From contig NZ_CP109178.1 of assembly GCF_036248255.1 (NCBI RefSeq), positions 1,984,001-2,048,000 of the forward strand: DNA of 64,000 nucleotides, in the 5' to 3' direction. This document shows positions 18,021 through 27,538 of the stretch, piece after piece. The position numbers were made by a program, and so were the translations under genes. Position 1 is the stretch's first letter. Each line of letters starts with the position of its first letter. This stretch comes from Streptomyces sp. NBC_01717. GTDB lineage: Bacteria; Actinomycetota; Actinomycetes; Streptomycetales; Streptomycetaceae. Under the pieces are notes generated by a model. The model was not told the origin of the DNA. It saw nothing but the letters and a program-made list of their open reading frames with translations, and ran no database searches.

Positions 18021-18362
18021 TCACTCGACGATGGCCTGGGCGCTGCCCGTGATGCCGCCGGAGGTCACCGAGACGGTGACTGTGCCGGGGCGATGGGCTG
18101 TCAGGGCGCGGGTGGAGGGGCCCACCGAGGCGACCTTGGGGTTGCTGGACGTCCAGACGTGGGAGGCCGGGTCGGCGATCGGGATGGCGAGCGGTGCGAT
18201 GTTGTCGCCGGCGGTCTGGTCGCCGGTCGCGGTCAGGTTGACGTGGTCGCCCTTGGCGATCGGGTCCTTGGCACCCTTGACGGTGATCGACGCCAGAGCC
18301 GGCTCGACGGTGTCCTGCAGGTCACCGTCGTCGCCGCCATATGTACGAACCAGCTCCGACAA
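18021..18362 (-). pseudogene. C-terminal fragment of a secreted protein with Ig-like (Big_2) domain
   Basis: The last 113 codons of what must have been a much larger extracellular enzyme. The frame opens with LVRTYGGDDGDLQDTVE, the kind of linker that precedes C-terminal domains in secreted glycosidases, and continues into a bacterial Ig-like domain (NLTATGDQT, SHVWTSSNPKVASV, PGTVTVSVTSGG). There is no signal peptide, no ribosome binding site and no catalytic part upstream, so the 5' portion is lost. The bidirectional terminator at 17977-18010 is still in place after its stop codon. Confidence 0.65.
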
Positions 18363-18668
18363 GCGACAACTCGGCCGCCGTTCGATCTAATTCGCACTTA
18401 TACCAGCATGAACATTCTGGCCGAGATCACGGTGCCGGCACCTCGACCAAGGCCCGGAGCTGGTCGAAGCCATCCGGCGGCGACTGGCGGTGAACCAACT
18501 ACTCACCGTTGACCGGGCGAGCGGCTTCAGGTGCCGGAAGCCGCCGTTCGGATCACGGATAGGGGGTCCTTCCGGTGAATGCGGCACGTATCGCACACGC
18601 CCTACGTCCTTCGGCGGGTAGGCCGTCTCCGCAGAAGACGGCGCAGCGATCCAGTGAGGAGATCAGCC
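18363..18668. other. Intergenic, possible coding debris
   Basis: About 300 bases between the truncated Ig-domain gene and the small ABM-like gene. Short protein-like stretches occur on the plus strand near 18450, but none has a start, a partner or a recognisable family. Confidence 0.35.
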
Positions 18669-18953
18669 ATGTATGCAGTGGTTCGGCGGTACGAAGGGGT
18701 GACCGATCCTGCCGAGGCGGGACGCCAGGTGAACGAGGGATTCCTGCCGCTCCTTCGCCAAGTCCAAGGTTTCGTGGCCTATTACTGGGTCGATGCCGGG
18801 GGCGGGGTGATGGTCTCGATGAGTGTCTTTCAGGACCCGACGGGCGCCGAGGAGTCGACCGACAGGGCGGGCGATTTCGTACGGGACCGCCTCGCCGCCC
18901 TGCTCCCCAACCCTCCCCAGGTCACGGCCGGCGAGGTCGTGGCCCATTCGTAG
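18669..18953 (+). CDS. Small ABM-like dimeric alpha-beta barrel protein
   Basis: A 94-aa protein resembling the antibiotic biosynthesis monooxygenase (ABM)/dimeric alpha-beta barrel fold. The pattern is beta (MYAVVRRYEGV), helix, beta (GFVAYYWVDAGGGVMVSMSVF), helix (VRDRLAALL), ending GEVVAHS. ATG 18669 follows GAGGAG at good spacing. Members range from quinol monooxygenases to heme-degrading enzymes and proteins of unknown activity, so no reaction is assigned. It stands alone. Confidence 0.75.
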   Translation: MYAVVRRYEGVTDPAEAGRQVNEGFLPLLRQVQGFVAYYWVDAGGGVMVSMSVFQDPTGAEESTDRAGDFVRDRLAALLPNPPQVTAGEVVAHS

Positions 18954-19016
18954 CGGTCCGCCGGAAGGTGGCACGGCTGTGACGCCTCGAACCGCGCGGG
19001 TCGCCGCGTACGAGCA

Positions 19017-19949
19017 GTGCGCCCAGCACAGTCTGCCCACGCCGCCTTCTTCTCTGCATTGCGCGACGTCTCAGCAGGTAGGCGGGACGGCCGCCTCGCC
19101 ACGCTCGACGACCCCCAGCGGTGGCAATGGCTCACCATCCCCACCCACTTCCCGCACGGACGCCGGACTCTCATCAGCTCCGCTCGCCACCTCGGCGCGG
19201 TGCGGGCCCTGATGAACCCCGAGACCCAGGACGGCAAGCACGCCATCGTCGTCGCCGGACACCGCGCGCCTCCACGGCCTCCGGCGTGACCCGTGCCCAG
19301 GCCGAGGTCGTCAACACGCCGTCCGACCTGCCCGGCAACACCGAGCGCCCGGTCGCCAACGGCATCTTCTCTTACCCCACCGCCAAGGAGGCCGGAGCGG
19401 CCGACAAAGTCGTGGTGAACGGTGGTAAGACGATCACCACCGTCGCCAGCGGCTCCATCCCGCTCCCCGTGCACTCCGTAGACCAGTTCGCCAACCCGGC
19501 AGCCGGCCAGGTCCACGTCCGGATCGTGCCCTCGTCCCTCGCCTCGTACGAGGACGGCAAGCTCACCCCGCACCGCACCGCACCGCACCGCACCGGCACA
19601 GGCCACGCTGTCCTTCGCCCCGGGCGTCGTTCCGTCGGAGTCCACCGCCGGCTCGCTGCGTCTCGACCACACGATGCCGGCCGCCTCAGGCGTCAAGCAG
19701 CTTGTCCTGGCGCCGCGGGTCACGCTGACGACGGTCGGCAACCGGCCGCACAACGCGCGCATGCTCGCGCACCTCGTCGACCTGGGCGACGGCGCGATCT
19801 CCGTGAACGTGGCGAAGAAGGTCCTCCTCGACGACGCCGGCGGTGTCGTGGCCCGTGCTCAGGGAGCGTGGGAGAACGCAGGCCTCCCGGGCACCGGCAC
19901 GGTGACGGTCGCGCAATTCGAGAAAGCGGACGCAGAGCTGGAGGGCTGA
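19017..19949 (+). pseudogene. Decayed or phase-variable gene of unknown family
   Basis: Protein-like sequence is spread over different plus-strand frames. Frame A reads about 19100-19260 (LISSARHLGAVRALMNPE). Frame B reads about 19280-19590 (ERPVANGIFSYPTAKEAGAA, DQFANPAAGQVHVRIVPSS). Frame C reads about 19596-19949 (AQATLSFAPGVVPSESTAGS, then DGAISVNVAKKVLLDDAGG) and stops at 19949. The B-to-C switch coincides with five CACCG units; six or three units would fuse the frames. I do not recognise the family: it looks like a beta-rich domain protein. Its 3' part is repeated near 38.6 kb. Confidence 0.5.
19571..19595 (+). repeat. (CACCG)5 pentanucleotide tandem repeat
   Basis: Five exact CACCG units inside coding-like sequence. 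Because 5 is not a multiple of 3, adding one unit or losing two units joins the upstream and downstream reading frames. Confidence 0.9.
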
Positions 19950-20216
19950 GCCGCACCTGCAGCGCGGCCGACGGACCGGTGTCGCAGCCCGGTGAGCCTC
20001 CGGAACTCTGATAGAACGCGAGTTCGAAAGTAAGCACTATGACCACACCTGCACCAGTCCAGCGCAAGGCCTCCGCCGCCCTGGACTGCCCACCCGCGCA
20101 CGTCGGCCGGTGCGCGCGCCGCCACCAGCCATGCCACCGCTACGGCTTCGGCGGCACCCCCCTGCGCCTGCCGGGCAACCGTCGAGGCGGCCCGACCACG
20201 GCGAGTGCCGGGCTGC

Positions 20217-21059
20217 TCAGGGACGGACCGCGGTGTTCCAACTGATCAGGATCGGCAGGACGTGGGCGGTGGCGGAGTCGGGCTCGGCCGTGTAGACGAT
20301 CAGCCGCTGGTCGGGGTCGTGCGGCGCGCAGACGATCACGATGTTGAAGGACATCAGACCTGCGGCGGGATGCTCGACCCGTTTGGTGACCGATGCGTAG
20401 TCGCGGACGCCGTGGTCATCCCACCACCGGGCCACGTCGTCATCACTCGCGCGCAACTCCTCCATGAGCGCCATCAGGCGATTGTCGTAGGGGCGGCGCG
20501 CGATCTCCCGACGCATCGTGGCGACGGTGGCCGACGCGAACTCCGCCCAGTTCACGATCCGCTCGCGGGCGACAGGATCCTGGAACATGAAGCGCACAAA
20601 CGACGACCCCGGCTCCAGCGGACGGCCCAGCACCTCCGGCAGCAGGGCGTTGCGGGCGAGGACCTCACCGCGATGGCCGAGCAGCAGCACCGGGACGTGG
20701 TCGAGCGCCTGCATCAGCCGCAACAGACCGGGATCGGGGCGTTGGGGGGCGTGCGGGGTGGCGGCGCGATGCTGTGCGGTGGGCGCGGCGAGGTCGCGGA
20801 GATGCGCGTGCTCGACCTCGTCCAGACGCAGTGCGCGGGCCAGCGCGTCGAGCACCTCGTCGGAGATGTTGGCCTGGCGTCCCTGTTCGAGGCGGCTGTA
20901 GTAGTCGGGGCTCAGGCCGGCCAGTACGGCCAGCTCCTCCCGACGCAGTCCCGGCACGCGACGGGCGCCGGGGAAGGCCTCGATGCCCGCCTGGGACGGG
21001 GTGAGTCGGTCCCGGCGGGAGCGCAGGAACGCCCCGAGCGCGGCGCGGTCGCGTGACAT
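20217..21059 (-). CDS. XRE-family regulator with MmyB-like ligand domain
   Basis: Transcriptional regulator of 280 aa. The N-terminal helix-turn-helix (LRREELAVLAGLSPDYYSRL, about residues 32-51) is followed by the MmyB-like PAS-related domain (from about residue 100; FVRFMFQDPVARERIVNWAE). In Streptomyces such MmyB regulators are typically divergent from a short-chain dehydrogenase gene they are thought to control, with a fatty-acid-like ligand proposed; exactly this arrangement is seen, with an SDR gene starting 102 bp away. ATG 21059 has GGAGGA immediately upstream. Confidence 0.92.
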   Translation of the reverse strand: MSRDRAALGAFLRSRRDRLTPSQAGIEAFPGARRVPGLRREELAVLAGLSPDYYSRLEQGRQANISDEVLDALARALRLDEVEHAHLRDLAAPTAQHRAATPHAPQRPDPGLLRLMQALDHVPVLLLGHRGEVLARNALLPEVLGRPLEPGSSFVRFMFQDPVARERIVNWAEFASATVATMRREIARRPYDNRLMALMEELRASDDDVARWWDDHGVRDYASVTKRVEHPAAGLMSFNIVIVCAPHDPDQRLIVYTAEPDSATAHVLPILISWNTAVRP

Positions 21060-21160
21060 TCCTCCAGCGTAGGACGCCCGGCGGCGCCCTGGGTGGTCCT
21101 GCCGTGCCCAGGTTTGTCCTGTCCTGGCCCGGTACCTGAGGCCGCCGTACAAAAGGACTC

Positions 21161-21964
21161 ATGACTTCTTCACTTCACACGAACGACAGCACACCTACCG
21201 CCCCCGGCTCCCGGCTCATCGGCCGCACTGCCGTCGTCACCGGCTCGACCAGCGGGATCGGCGAGGCGACCGCCCGGCTACTGGCCGCTGAGGGCGCCCA
21301 CGTCGTTGTCAGCGGCCGGCAGCAGACCAGCGGCGAGCGGGTCGTCAAGGCGATCCGCGGCGCCGGCGGCCGCGCCGACTTCGTCGCGGCGGACCTCGGA
21401 GGCAGCTACGAACAGCTGCGCGCCTTCGTCGCGCAGGCCACGGAGACGCTGGGCGGACGCGTCGACATCCTGGTCAACAACGCCGGTATCTACCCGGCGA
21501 CGCTGACCGAGGACCTACCGGACACCGACCTCGACGCCATGCTCGCGGTCAACATCCGCGCCCCGCACGTCCTGGTCGGCGCGATGGCTCCGGCCATGGC
21601 CGCCCGGGGCAGCGGCACCATCGTCACCATCGGCTCCTGGATGGCCCGTCTCGGCACTCCCTACGCGGCGATGTACAGCGCCACGAAGGCGGCTGACGAG
21701 CAGCTCACCCGCAGCTGGGCCGCGGAGTACGGGCCGCGCGGCGTGCGGGTCAACACCGTCGCGCCCGGAGCGACCCTCACGCCCGGCAACGAGGAGGCCC
21801 GCGCGGAGCTCGACGCGATGACCGCCACCACCCCGGCGGGCGTCGTCGTCCGGCCGGAGGACATCGCCAAGGGCGTTCTGTACCTGTCAAGCGACGACGC
21901 GGCCATGGTCCACGGCATCACGCTCTACGTCGACGGCGGGATCACCGCCACCCGCCTGGGCTGA
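21161..21964 (+). CDS. Short-chain dehydrogenase/reductase, MmyB-linked
   Basis: Classical SDR of 267 aa. Cofactor motif TGSTSGIG (27-34), NNAG (106-109), and catalytic Ser159, Tyr172 and Lys176 (YSATK) are all present. An alanine/serine-rich tail precedes the Rossmann domain. ATG 21161 follows AAGGA. The divergent MmyB regulator is the likely controller. Substrate unknown; NAD(H) or NADP(H) preference is not clear by eye. Confidence 0.93.
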   Translation: MTSSLHTNDSTPTAPGSRLIGRTAVVTGSTSGIGEATARLLAAEGAHVVVSGRQQTSGERVVKAIRGAGGRADFVAADLGGSYEQLRAFVAQATETLGGRVDILVNNAGIYPATLTEDLPDTDLDAMLAVNIRAPHVLVGAMAPAMAARGSGTIVTIGSWMARLGTPYAAMYSATKAADEQLTRSWAAEYGPRGVRVNTVAPGATLTPGNEEARAELDAMTATTPAGVVVRPEDIAKGVLYLSSDDAAMVHGITLYVDGGITATRLG

Positions 21965-22241
21965 TCCTCGGCCGGCCCGCGGCCGGGCACATGCCGATCG
22001 TCTAGGGGCTCGACGGCGACAGGCAGTCATTGGTCACGACATCCGCCTCGAGTGGTGACTGGGGCGTTTCCCGGCTGAGGTTCAACGCCCCATGCGCGAC
22101 GCCGAGCGCCGCTTCCACAACCACGCCATGGACCTGCTCGAAGAGGCCGCCGACCACGACGCCTGAGAGCACCAGTAGCCCTGCAGAGGCTCTTGACTCG
22201 GCCATTAAGACTCCACCGGCCGCGTCGTGGATCGGCGGCAG

Positions 22242-22835
22242 TCAGGAACGCAAGTGAGCCAAGAGGCTGTCCTCGACGGGATAAGGAAGTTCCTGAGGCT
22301 GTAGACGGACGGCGGCTGCCAGATTCTCGTCACGTACCAGCGCGTGGACCTTTTGAGCGAGCGGCGTCACGTCGGTGATGGCGACTGTCCACTCGTCTGC
22401 GTACCGGTTCGCTGCCTCTCCGGTGAGGCCGAGTTGTAGCGAGCGGTACGGCAGCGGCTGCATGTGTAGATCACGTTCGGGATCCCATTGCACGCGGGCG
22501 GGGGCTCGCTTCAGCTGCCGCTTCCATGCGACGCGGTCAGCATGCAGGCCCCGCTCATAGTGGGACAGACAGGCGTGACGGAGTGCCCACTCGAAGCCCT
22601 GACGGGAGATTTCGATGGCCAGGATGGTCTCCTGGCCTCCCTTGGTGGCCCAGCCGGAGCGGTACATCATCCACAGGAACGACGGCTTGATCCATGTCAT
22701 TCGGTCTCGTTGCCAGGCTGCGGGGAAGCGTCCCTCCCGTGCTGCGGGCAGTCCGATCTCCGGGCGGTACGCCTGGTAGACGGTGACAGTGGTGGGCGTG
22801 TAGCACGCGCGAATCCCGTTCTTCGGTTCTTCCAC
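22242..22835 (-). CDS. DUF4291 family protein
   Basis: A 197-aa protein with the characteristic DUF4291 signature: IRACYTPTTVTVYQAYRPEI near the start, then MTWIKPSFLWMMYRSGWATK, IEISRQGFEWAL and QWDPERDL. The family is widespread and uncharacterised. The start is probably GTG 22835, with a weak site. No operon partners. About 90 bases upstream of 22242 on the plus strand is a short remnant (MRDAERRFHNHAMDLLEEAA in the region of 22092), not counted as a gene. Confidence 0.9.
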   Translation of the reverse strand: MEEPKNGIRACYTPTTVTVYQAYRPEIGLPAAREGRFPAAWQRDRMTWIKPSFLWMMYRSGWATKGGQETILAIEISRQGFEWALRHACLSHYERGLHADRVAWKRQLKRAPARVQWDPERDLHMQPLPYRSLQLGLTGEAANRYADEWTVAITDVTPLAQKVHALVRDENLAAAVRLQPQELPYPVEDSLLAHLRS

Positions 22836-23468
22836 GAATTGAGGATGAGGCAGGTTGCGTCGCGTGAACCACTCATTTAGCGATCGCCCATGCGGACCTG
22901 CGGCAATAGCAGATCAGGGCAACGGCGGTCCCAGCGCCGTGCCACACGCGTGCCCTCTCCCGCCGCGCGGCCGAGCGGCTGGGGCGCGCGCCATCAAGAA
23001 GCCGCCCCTGGCAAACGTACATTCTGCGCACGCTGCGCAGCGTCGCCCTTAGCATCGGTCTCTTCGTCTCGGGCTTCATACCGCTGGCCGTCAGTCTCGC
23101 CACCGCAGGCACGACCTGACCCGCGCCTCTCCGTACCCGCTACCCGCTACCCGAGAGCACCCAGACAGCGGCACACTGAACGGCTCCGGTCACCTCCGCA
23201 CTTGGCCCGTGACATCCACGTCTGACTGTGAGGATGTCGATGGTGCCGAGGACATCGGCGGTCCCGGACGGAGCCAGTGCCTCATGTCGATGCTGGGACA
23301 GGGCCCGAGTGATCAAACTCCTGAAGCGTGTTCTCGGAGCCCCTTCCCCCAGGTGTGCCCCAGGGGTGTCCAGCGACGGAGAAGCTGCAGGTGAGAGGGG
23401 TTAAGGGGAGCCCTGCCGGCCTCGGCGGATCGGCGTCGTGCATGCGGTGCGCGTGCACGACGTCCCGC
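22836..23468. other. Gene-poor stretch with a possible membrane-segment remnant
   Basis: About 630 bases without a convincing gene. At 23018-23119 on the plus strand one frame ends in a membrane-helix-like sequence (VALSIGLFVSGFIPLAVSLA) and a stop, but no start or upstream domain is visible. Probably the tail of a lost gene. Confidence 0.4.
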
Positions 23469-23732
23469 TCAGTCCCCAAAGGCAAAAGCGAGGCCAAGGA
23501 CCATGAGGAGGAGCCCGCCCGGAGCGACCACACCTCCGGCAAGCCGGAAGAACCAGGGCCCAAAGATCGACTTTTCCATGAGCTCGGGTTGCATGGTCCG
23601 GGCTCCAACAGCGGCTCTCACCGCGTTCCGTCGCTGAGCTGCCTTGTCCGCCGCGCCGCGGACATTGAACAAAAAGACAACCCCCCAGGCTGCTCCGGCC
23701 AGGCCCATGACGGCCAGAAGTATTGCTGTCAC
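23469..23732 (-). CDS. Small two-helix membrane protein, unknown
   Basis: An 87-aa protein with a hydrophobic helix at each end (residues about 3-23 and 63-86) and a basic, soluble loop between (ADKAAQRRNAVRAAVGA, FGPWFFRLAGG). This two-helix layout is common among short Streptomyces membrane hypotheticals. GTG 23732 is preceded by GGGGGGAG at good distance. No family or function recognised, and no operon partner. Confidence 0.65.
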   Translation of the reverse strand: MTAILLAVMGLAGAAWGVVFLFNVRGAADKAAQRRNAVRAAVGARTMQPELMEKSIFGPWFFRLAGGVVAPGGLLLMVLGLAFAFGD

Positions 23733-24013
23733 TCCACACTCCCCCCACAGCTCCCATAGTGGAGCATCAAACCCAGCACCCTGAGCTGGGTAACCCGGCG
23801 CAGCCTCTCACCCTCCCCGCGCTGCCGACAATGCACAGGTGATCGAAAGGTGCTCGCCGAGATCCGGCCCCAACTCGCCCTATCTCACTCCTAAGAGCTC
23901 GTAACACGATCATGTTGCTGACACGGACTCGGCGGCGACCCGAGAACCAGCTCCGGCCGTAAGAACCGGCTTGGGACCGGGCGTTGTCAGAGGCATCAGG
24001 CACACTGCGCCGT

Positions 24014-24856
24014 ATGAAATTGGTGACCGCGCACGACTACGCCTGGATCCGCACCTCGCCGCTCTTCCGCCACATGATGGAGAGCGGATACACCCTGACA
24101 CTGATACGGGGGCGGACCCCGCGCGAGGTGCTGCGCGCGATGGAGGCGGAACCGCGCGGCACCGGGGAGGGAACGGCCGGGCTGATCGAGGCGGACGACG
24201 CTCACCGCGCCGAGGTGGATTACGACTACTGGGACGAGTCCTACGTCGCGGGTGCCTTCAGCGCTCCGGGCGAGAACGGAGACTGGACACTCGTCCTCGG
24301 CTTCGACGGTGGCCTGGGGACAGCGGCGCCGTGCGTGGAGACGCTGTCGAAGGGCGGCCGGGTCGTGGCGCACTCGACCAACGGCGGCAAGCCCATCCAC
24401 CTCTTCCACTGGTTCGAGGACGGTGAGCTCCGTACGACGTTCGAGGGCCCCTCGTCGCGCGACGGCAACACCCCCGATGAACTGGTCCCCCTGCTGCGGG
24501 AAGTCGGCTTCCCTCTGACCTCCGAGGGAGAGCACGACGAGAGCACCCCGGACGTCGACCGGAAGGCGGCGGTCCTCGCTCTGGCCGAGAGACTCACCGG
24601 CATACGCGTCACCGAATCCCTCCTCCACGACGCTACGTACGAGCTGGGACTCGTCCCCGAACAGCCCGCCGAGGAGTGGACCGGCGTGGTCATCGACATC
24701 ACCGATGCCCACGGGGAGCGCCTGCACAGGGAATGGACCTACCAGGAGATCGCGACGGCGTCGGACCGAGCGCGGGCGGAGGCAAACGCGCCGGTCGTGC
24801 TCACCTACAACGAGCCGCCGGCCATGGATCGTTCGCAACACGAGACAGGTGAGTAG
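24014..24856 (+). CDS. DUF6461-type hypothetical protein
   Basis: A 280-aa cytosolic protein resembling the Streptomyces DUF6461 group: DYAWIRTSP near the N-terminus, TLIRGRTPREVLRAM, then WTLVLGFDGGLG and FHWFEDGELRTTFE. The second half (from about residue 165) is a separate helical region. ATG 24014 was preferred to 23984 because the DUF starts there; neither has a strong ribosome binding site. The function of the family is unknown. Relatives often occur in variable regions near other hypotheticals, as here. Confidence 0.75.
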   Translation: MKLVTAHDYAWIRTSPLFRHMMESGYTLTLIRGRTPREVLRAMEAEPRGTGEGTAGLIEADDAHRAEVDYDYWDESYVAGAFSAPGENGDWTLVLGFDGGLGTAAPCVETLSKGGRVVAHSTNGGKPIHLFHWFEDGELRTTFEGPSSRDGNTPDELVPLLREVGFPLTSEGEHDESTPDVDRKAAVLALAERLTGIRVTESLLHDATYELGLVPEQPAEEWTGVVIDITDAHGERLHREWTYQEIATASDRARAEANAPVVLTYNEPPAMDRSQHETGE

Positions 24857-25254
24857 CGAGCGAGCGCGTGGAGGGTGCCCCGGCGTACTCGCCGCCCTCT
24901 ACAAGGGAACTTGCCGCCACGGGGGATTCCGCGATCATGGTCCGGCAGCCTTCTCGAGCCGTCGCCAGCAATGAGGCCGCAGCCCAGCTGCGGGTCCATG
25001 GCTGCCGGCCGGGCGGGGCAGCAGTCTCATCGACAGTCTCGTTCGCTGCCGTTCAACACTGCTGCAGGCAGTCCATGGCCCCGGCCGCGGGCGACTGGAG
25101 CTGTACGCGAGCCAACTCGTGAACAGAGCCACGCCGTCCCACAGCCGCGGTCACCGAGATGTGTCTTGACCTGCACGGGACAGGACAGGACCATACGTTC
25201 TGCCTGCTTGATCACCTCAGGACGGCGTCCAACGATGGCCGTGGGGGGCATCAC
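24857..25254. other. Intergenic, no gene seen
   Basis: About 400 bases between the DUF6461 and DUF805 genes. TTGACC at 25166-25171 could belong to the promoter of the DUF805 gene, but I see no well-spaced -10. Confidence 0.4.
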
Positions 25255-25611
25255 ATGCACTGGTACGTAGACGTGCTCAAGAAGTACGCGGTGTTCAGCG
25301 GGCGCGCGCGTCGCACCGAATACTGGGTGTTCAATCTGTTCAACGTCGCGATCAACATCGTGCTGTTCATGGTCGGACGCGCAATCGACTTCACCCCGCT
25401 TCAGGTGCTCTACGCGGTGGCGATGCTCCTCCCCTCACTCGCCGTGGGCGTCCGCCGCCTGCATGATGACGGGCGCTCCGGCTTGTGGCTCCTGATTGGA
25501 CTGATCCCGCTGGTCGGCGACATCGTCCTGCTCTTCTTCTTCTGCAGCGACAGCCGGCCCGGAGACAACAAGTACGGGTCGGTTCCGAAGTACATCGGCG
25601 CGCACATCTGA
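25255..25611 (+). CDS. DUF805 membrane protein
   Basis: A 118-aa inner-membrane protein of the DUF805 family. The opening is YVDVLKKYAVFSGRARRTEY, four hydrophobic stretches follow, and the family motif VGVRRLHDDGRSGLWLLIG precedes the last pair. The C-terminus DSRPGDNKYG is also typical. ATG 25255 follows a GGGGGG run. Function unknown; the family is sometimes linked to phage or stress-related loci, with no such evidence here. Confidence 0.93.
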   Translation: MHWYVDVLKKYAVFSGRARRTEYWVFNLFNVAINIVLFMVGRAIDFTPLQVLYAVAMLLPSLAVGVRRLHDDGRSGLWLLIGLIPLVGDIVLLFFFCSDSRPGDNKYGSVPKYIGAHI

Positions 25612-25978
25612 CCATCCGGCGGCACTGAGACCTCGTTACCAGTGAGGTACCGGGGTCGCCATCCCCGAACACGCGGCATAGCGGCACGAACGCCGACGGG
25701 GCCGTCGGGATCGCGCGCTCCGCCTTGACGCCCTGAACCACGCCCTGAACCACGGTGTGTGGGCCGAAGGCGGACGGGATGGAAGCTGGGGCGAGTGGTG
25801 GGTTGAGGTGTGGAACCCCCTGATCTCAGCGCCGCAGGTCGTGAGAGTCCACATTGGTGCCCCGACATGCGGCCATCGCGCTGACCGTCCGGCAAATCTG
25901 TTTCCGGATTGGAGTGAGCACTGCTAATCATGCCTGTGCGCGGTGGGTTGCCGTGTTGAGCAGCGATGGAGGGCTCCG
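25612..25978. other. Intergenic, no gene seen
   Basis: About 370 bases between the DUF805 and GNAT genes, with no recognisable coding sequence or hairpin. Confidence 0.45.
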
Positions 25979-26962
25979 ATGCGGGCTGGATACGACGTAC
26001 GAACACCGCGGGAATCTGATCTCCCGTTGATTGTCGATGCTGTGAACGCGGCCGCTCGGGCAAACGATTCGACGGCTGGGGCCCAGACCGAAGACGAGTT
26101 CTTGCGTGCCTGGGCACAGATGGACAGTGCCGAGGACGCGTGGGTTGTGACCGGTCCGAACGACGGGATCTACGGATACGGGCACGTGATCGCCGCATTG
26201 CCTGAGGGCCGGATCTTCGCCGACGCGTACACGCATCCCGACCATGTCGGCGCGGGAATCGGAACGACGCTCCTTACACATATCGAAGCTCGCGCCGCTG
26301 CGATAACACCTGGCATCGCCTCCGGTGACGAAGCCACAGACGTCGCCCTGGTGAACTACGTCCTGCTCGGCGGAGACGCCGATCGGATGCTCCGCGCCCG
26401 CGGATACCACCTGGCGCGAATCCACAAGCGCATGCGGACAACCCTGGACACACCACTGGTCGCGCCAGTCTGGCCCGGTGAGGTCAGTGTGCGCACGTGC
26501 ACCGGGACTGCGGAGGATCTGAGGCGAGTACACGAGTGCGTCGAGGATGCTTTCGGTGACCGCTGGGGCCAGGCGCCGCGCTCGTATGATCAGTGGGCCG
26601 AGGACATGATCTACGAGGGGTTCGACCCTGCGCTCTGGCTCGTCGCTGAACGCGCCGGGCGAGTAGTCGGTGCGTCCCTGTGCCGTTTCCGCCAGGTCGA
26701 CGACCAAGTCGCCGGCGAGGTCAGTCAGCTCGGCGTTCGGCGCGAAGCCCGACAGCTCGGGCTCGGCCGGGCGCTGCTGCTGGCCAGTTTCGCGCTCTTT
26801 GCCGAACGTGGTGCCACTTCCGTCGGACTTGATGTCGACAGTGAGAGTCCTACCGGCGCTCACCGCCTCTACGAACGATCCGGGATGACCACGACAGTGG
26901 CCATCGGACAGTTCGAACTACGGATACGCGATCTCCGGCACCCTGGAGAAGTCGCTCGTTGA
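25979..26962 (+). CDS. Tandem GNAT-fold acetyltransferase
   Basis: A 327-aa protein with two GNAT domains in tandem. The first (about residues 1-150) has a degraded acetyl-CoA loop (TYPDHVGAGIGTTLL-like, DHVGAGIGTTLLTHIE). The second (about 165-320) has the full signature QLGVRREARQLGLGRALL followed by GLDVDSESPTGAHRLYERSG. ATG 25979 follows GGAGG six bases upstream. Double-GNAT proteins of this type (mycothiol synthase-like or antibiotic acetyltransferase-like) are frequent in actinomycetes; the acceptor substrate is not identifiable. It is not obviously MshD, which has different flanking motifs. Confidence 0.88.
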   Translation: MRAGYDVRTPRESDLPLIVDAVNAAARANDSTAGAQTEDEFLRAWAQMDSAEDAWVVTGPNDGIYGYGHVIAALPEGRIFADAYTHPDHVGAGIGTTLLTHIEARAAAITPGIASGDEATDVALVNYVLLGGDADRMLRARGYHLARIHKRMRTTLDTPLVAPVWPGEVSVRTCTGTAEDLRRVHECVEDAFGDRWGQAPRSYDQWAEDMIYEGFDPALWLVAERAGRVVGASLCRFRQVDDQVAGEVSQLGVRREARQLGLGRALLLASFALFAERGATSVGLDVDSESPTGAHRLYERSGMTTTVAIGQFELRIRDLRHPGEVAR

Positions 26963-27316
26963 GATCTTCATGCCCGACCTCGGTGGTCGTCCGGAGCAGG
27001 CACGGCAGCGTTTGCCAGACGCCATGGGTGGCGAACGAGGACGAGGAGGTAGAGGCGACACAAGGCGTGTCAAGAGAGCCAGCTGGCGATGACATCAGCG
27101 GCTGACACCAACACTGCCGGTTACCGGCGAACCCCGCCGGACTCACGCGGCAGGTGGACCCAGCACCGTCCAGGATTGGCCGTGGTGCGCGACGCCCACG
27201 GACCGACCTGATAGGGATGCGGTCAGACGGCAAAGGTCGTGCCGTCGGGGCTCCGCCTGCAACTGGTGGCCGGCGCCCAATGGGGAATGAGCGTCGACAG
27301 CACAGGGGAGAGTCGT
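26963..27316. other. Intergenic, no gene seen
   Basis: About 350 bases after the GNAT gene. Open frames on either strand lack start signals and recognisable domains. Confidence 0.4.
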
Positions 27317-27538
27317 TTGAGTGACTGGGGCGAATGCCTATGGCAGGCGGTCTTTGGGGCCGCCACATTGATGGTGGCACTTAACATTCGCGACTCCGCC
27401 CTGCGGATCCATGACTTCATGGCGAACTGGACCGGGATCAACAGCTTGATCACCCCCATGTCGGTGAGGGTCACCTGCGGGGTCCTCGGCGCCATCTCGA
27501 TGGTGGACGTCGCAGTCAGCCTGGCCCAGGCCGCGTAG
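27317..27538 (+). CDS. Small membrane hypothetical protein
   Basis: A 73-aa product if started at TTG 27317, which has GGGGAG six bases upstream. ATG 27287 or GTG 27239 would lengthen it but lack a site. Two hydrophobic stretches (AVFGAATLMVALNI and VTCGVLGAISMVDVAVSLA) flank a polar loop (RDSALRIHDFMANW). Lower GC at some third positions than neighbouring genes suggests a recently acquired or weakly selected gene. No family recognised. Confidence 0.5.
   Translation: MSDWGECLWQAVFGAATLMVALNIRDSALRIHDFMANWTGINSLITPMSVRVTCGVLGAISMVDVAVSLAQAA

Noticed and set aside
19017..19949. Naming the 19-kb gene as a glycoside hydrolase family 2 fragment
   Set aside because: The VVARAQGAWE stretch resembles GH2 beta-sandwich linkers, but nothing upstream supports a GH2 enzyme.
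23868..23900. Insertion-sequence end similar to 27689-27715
   Set aside because: Similarity is short with several mismatches; no terminal repeats or transposase at either place.
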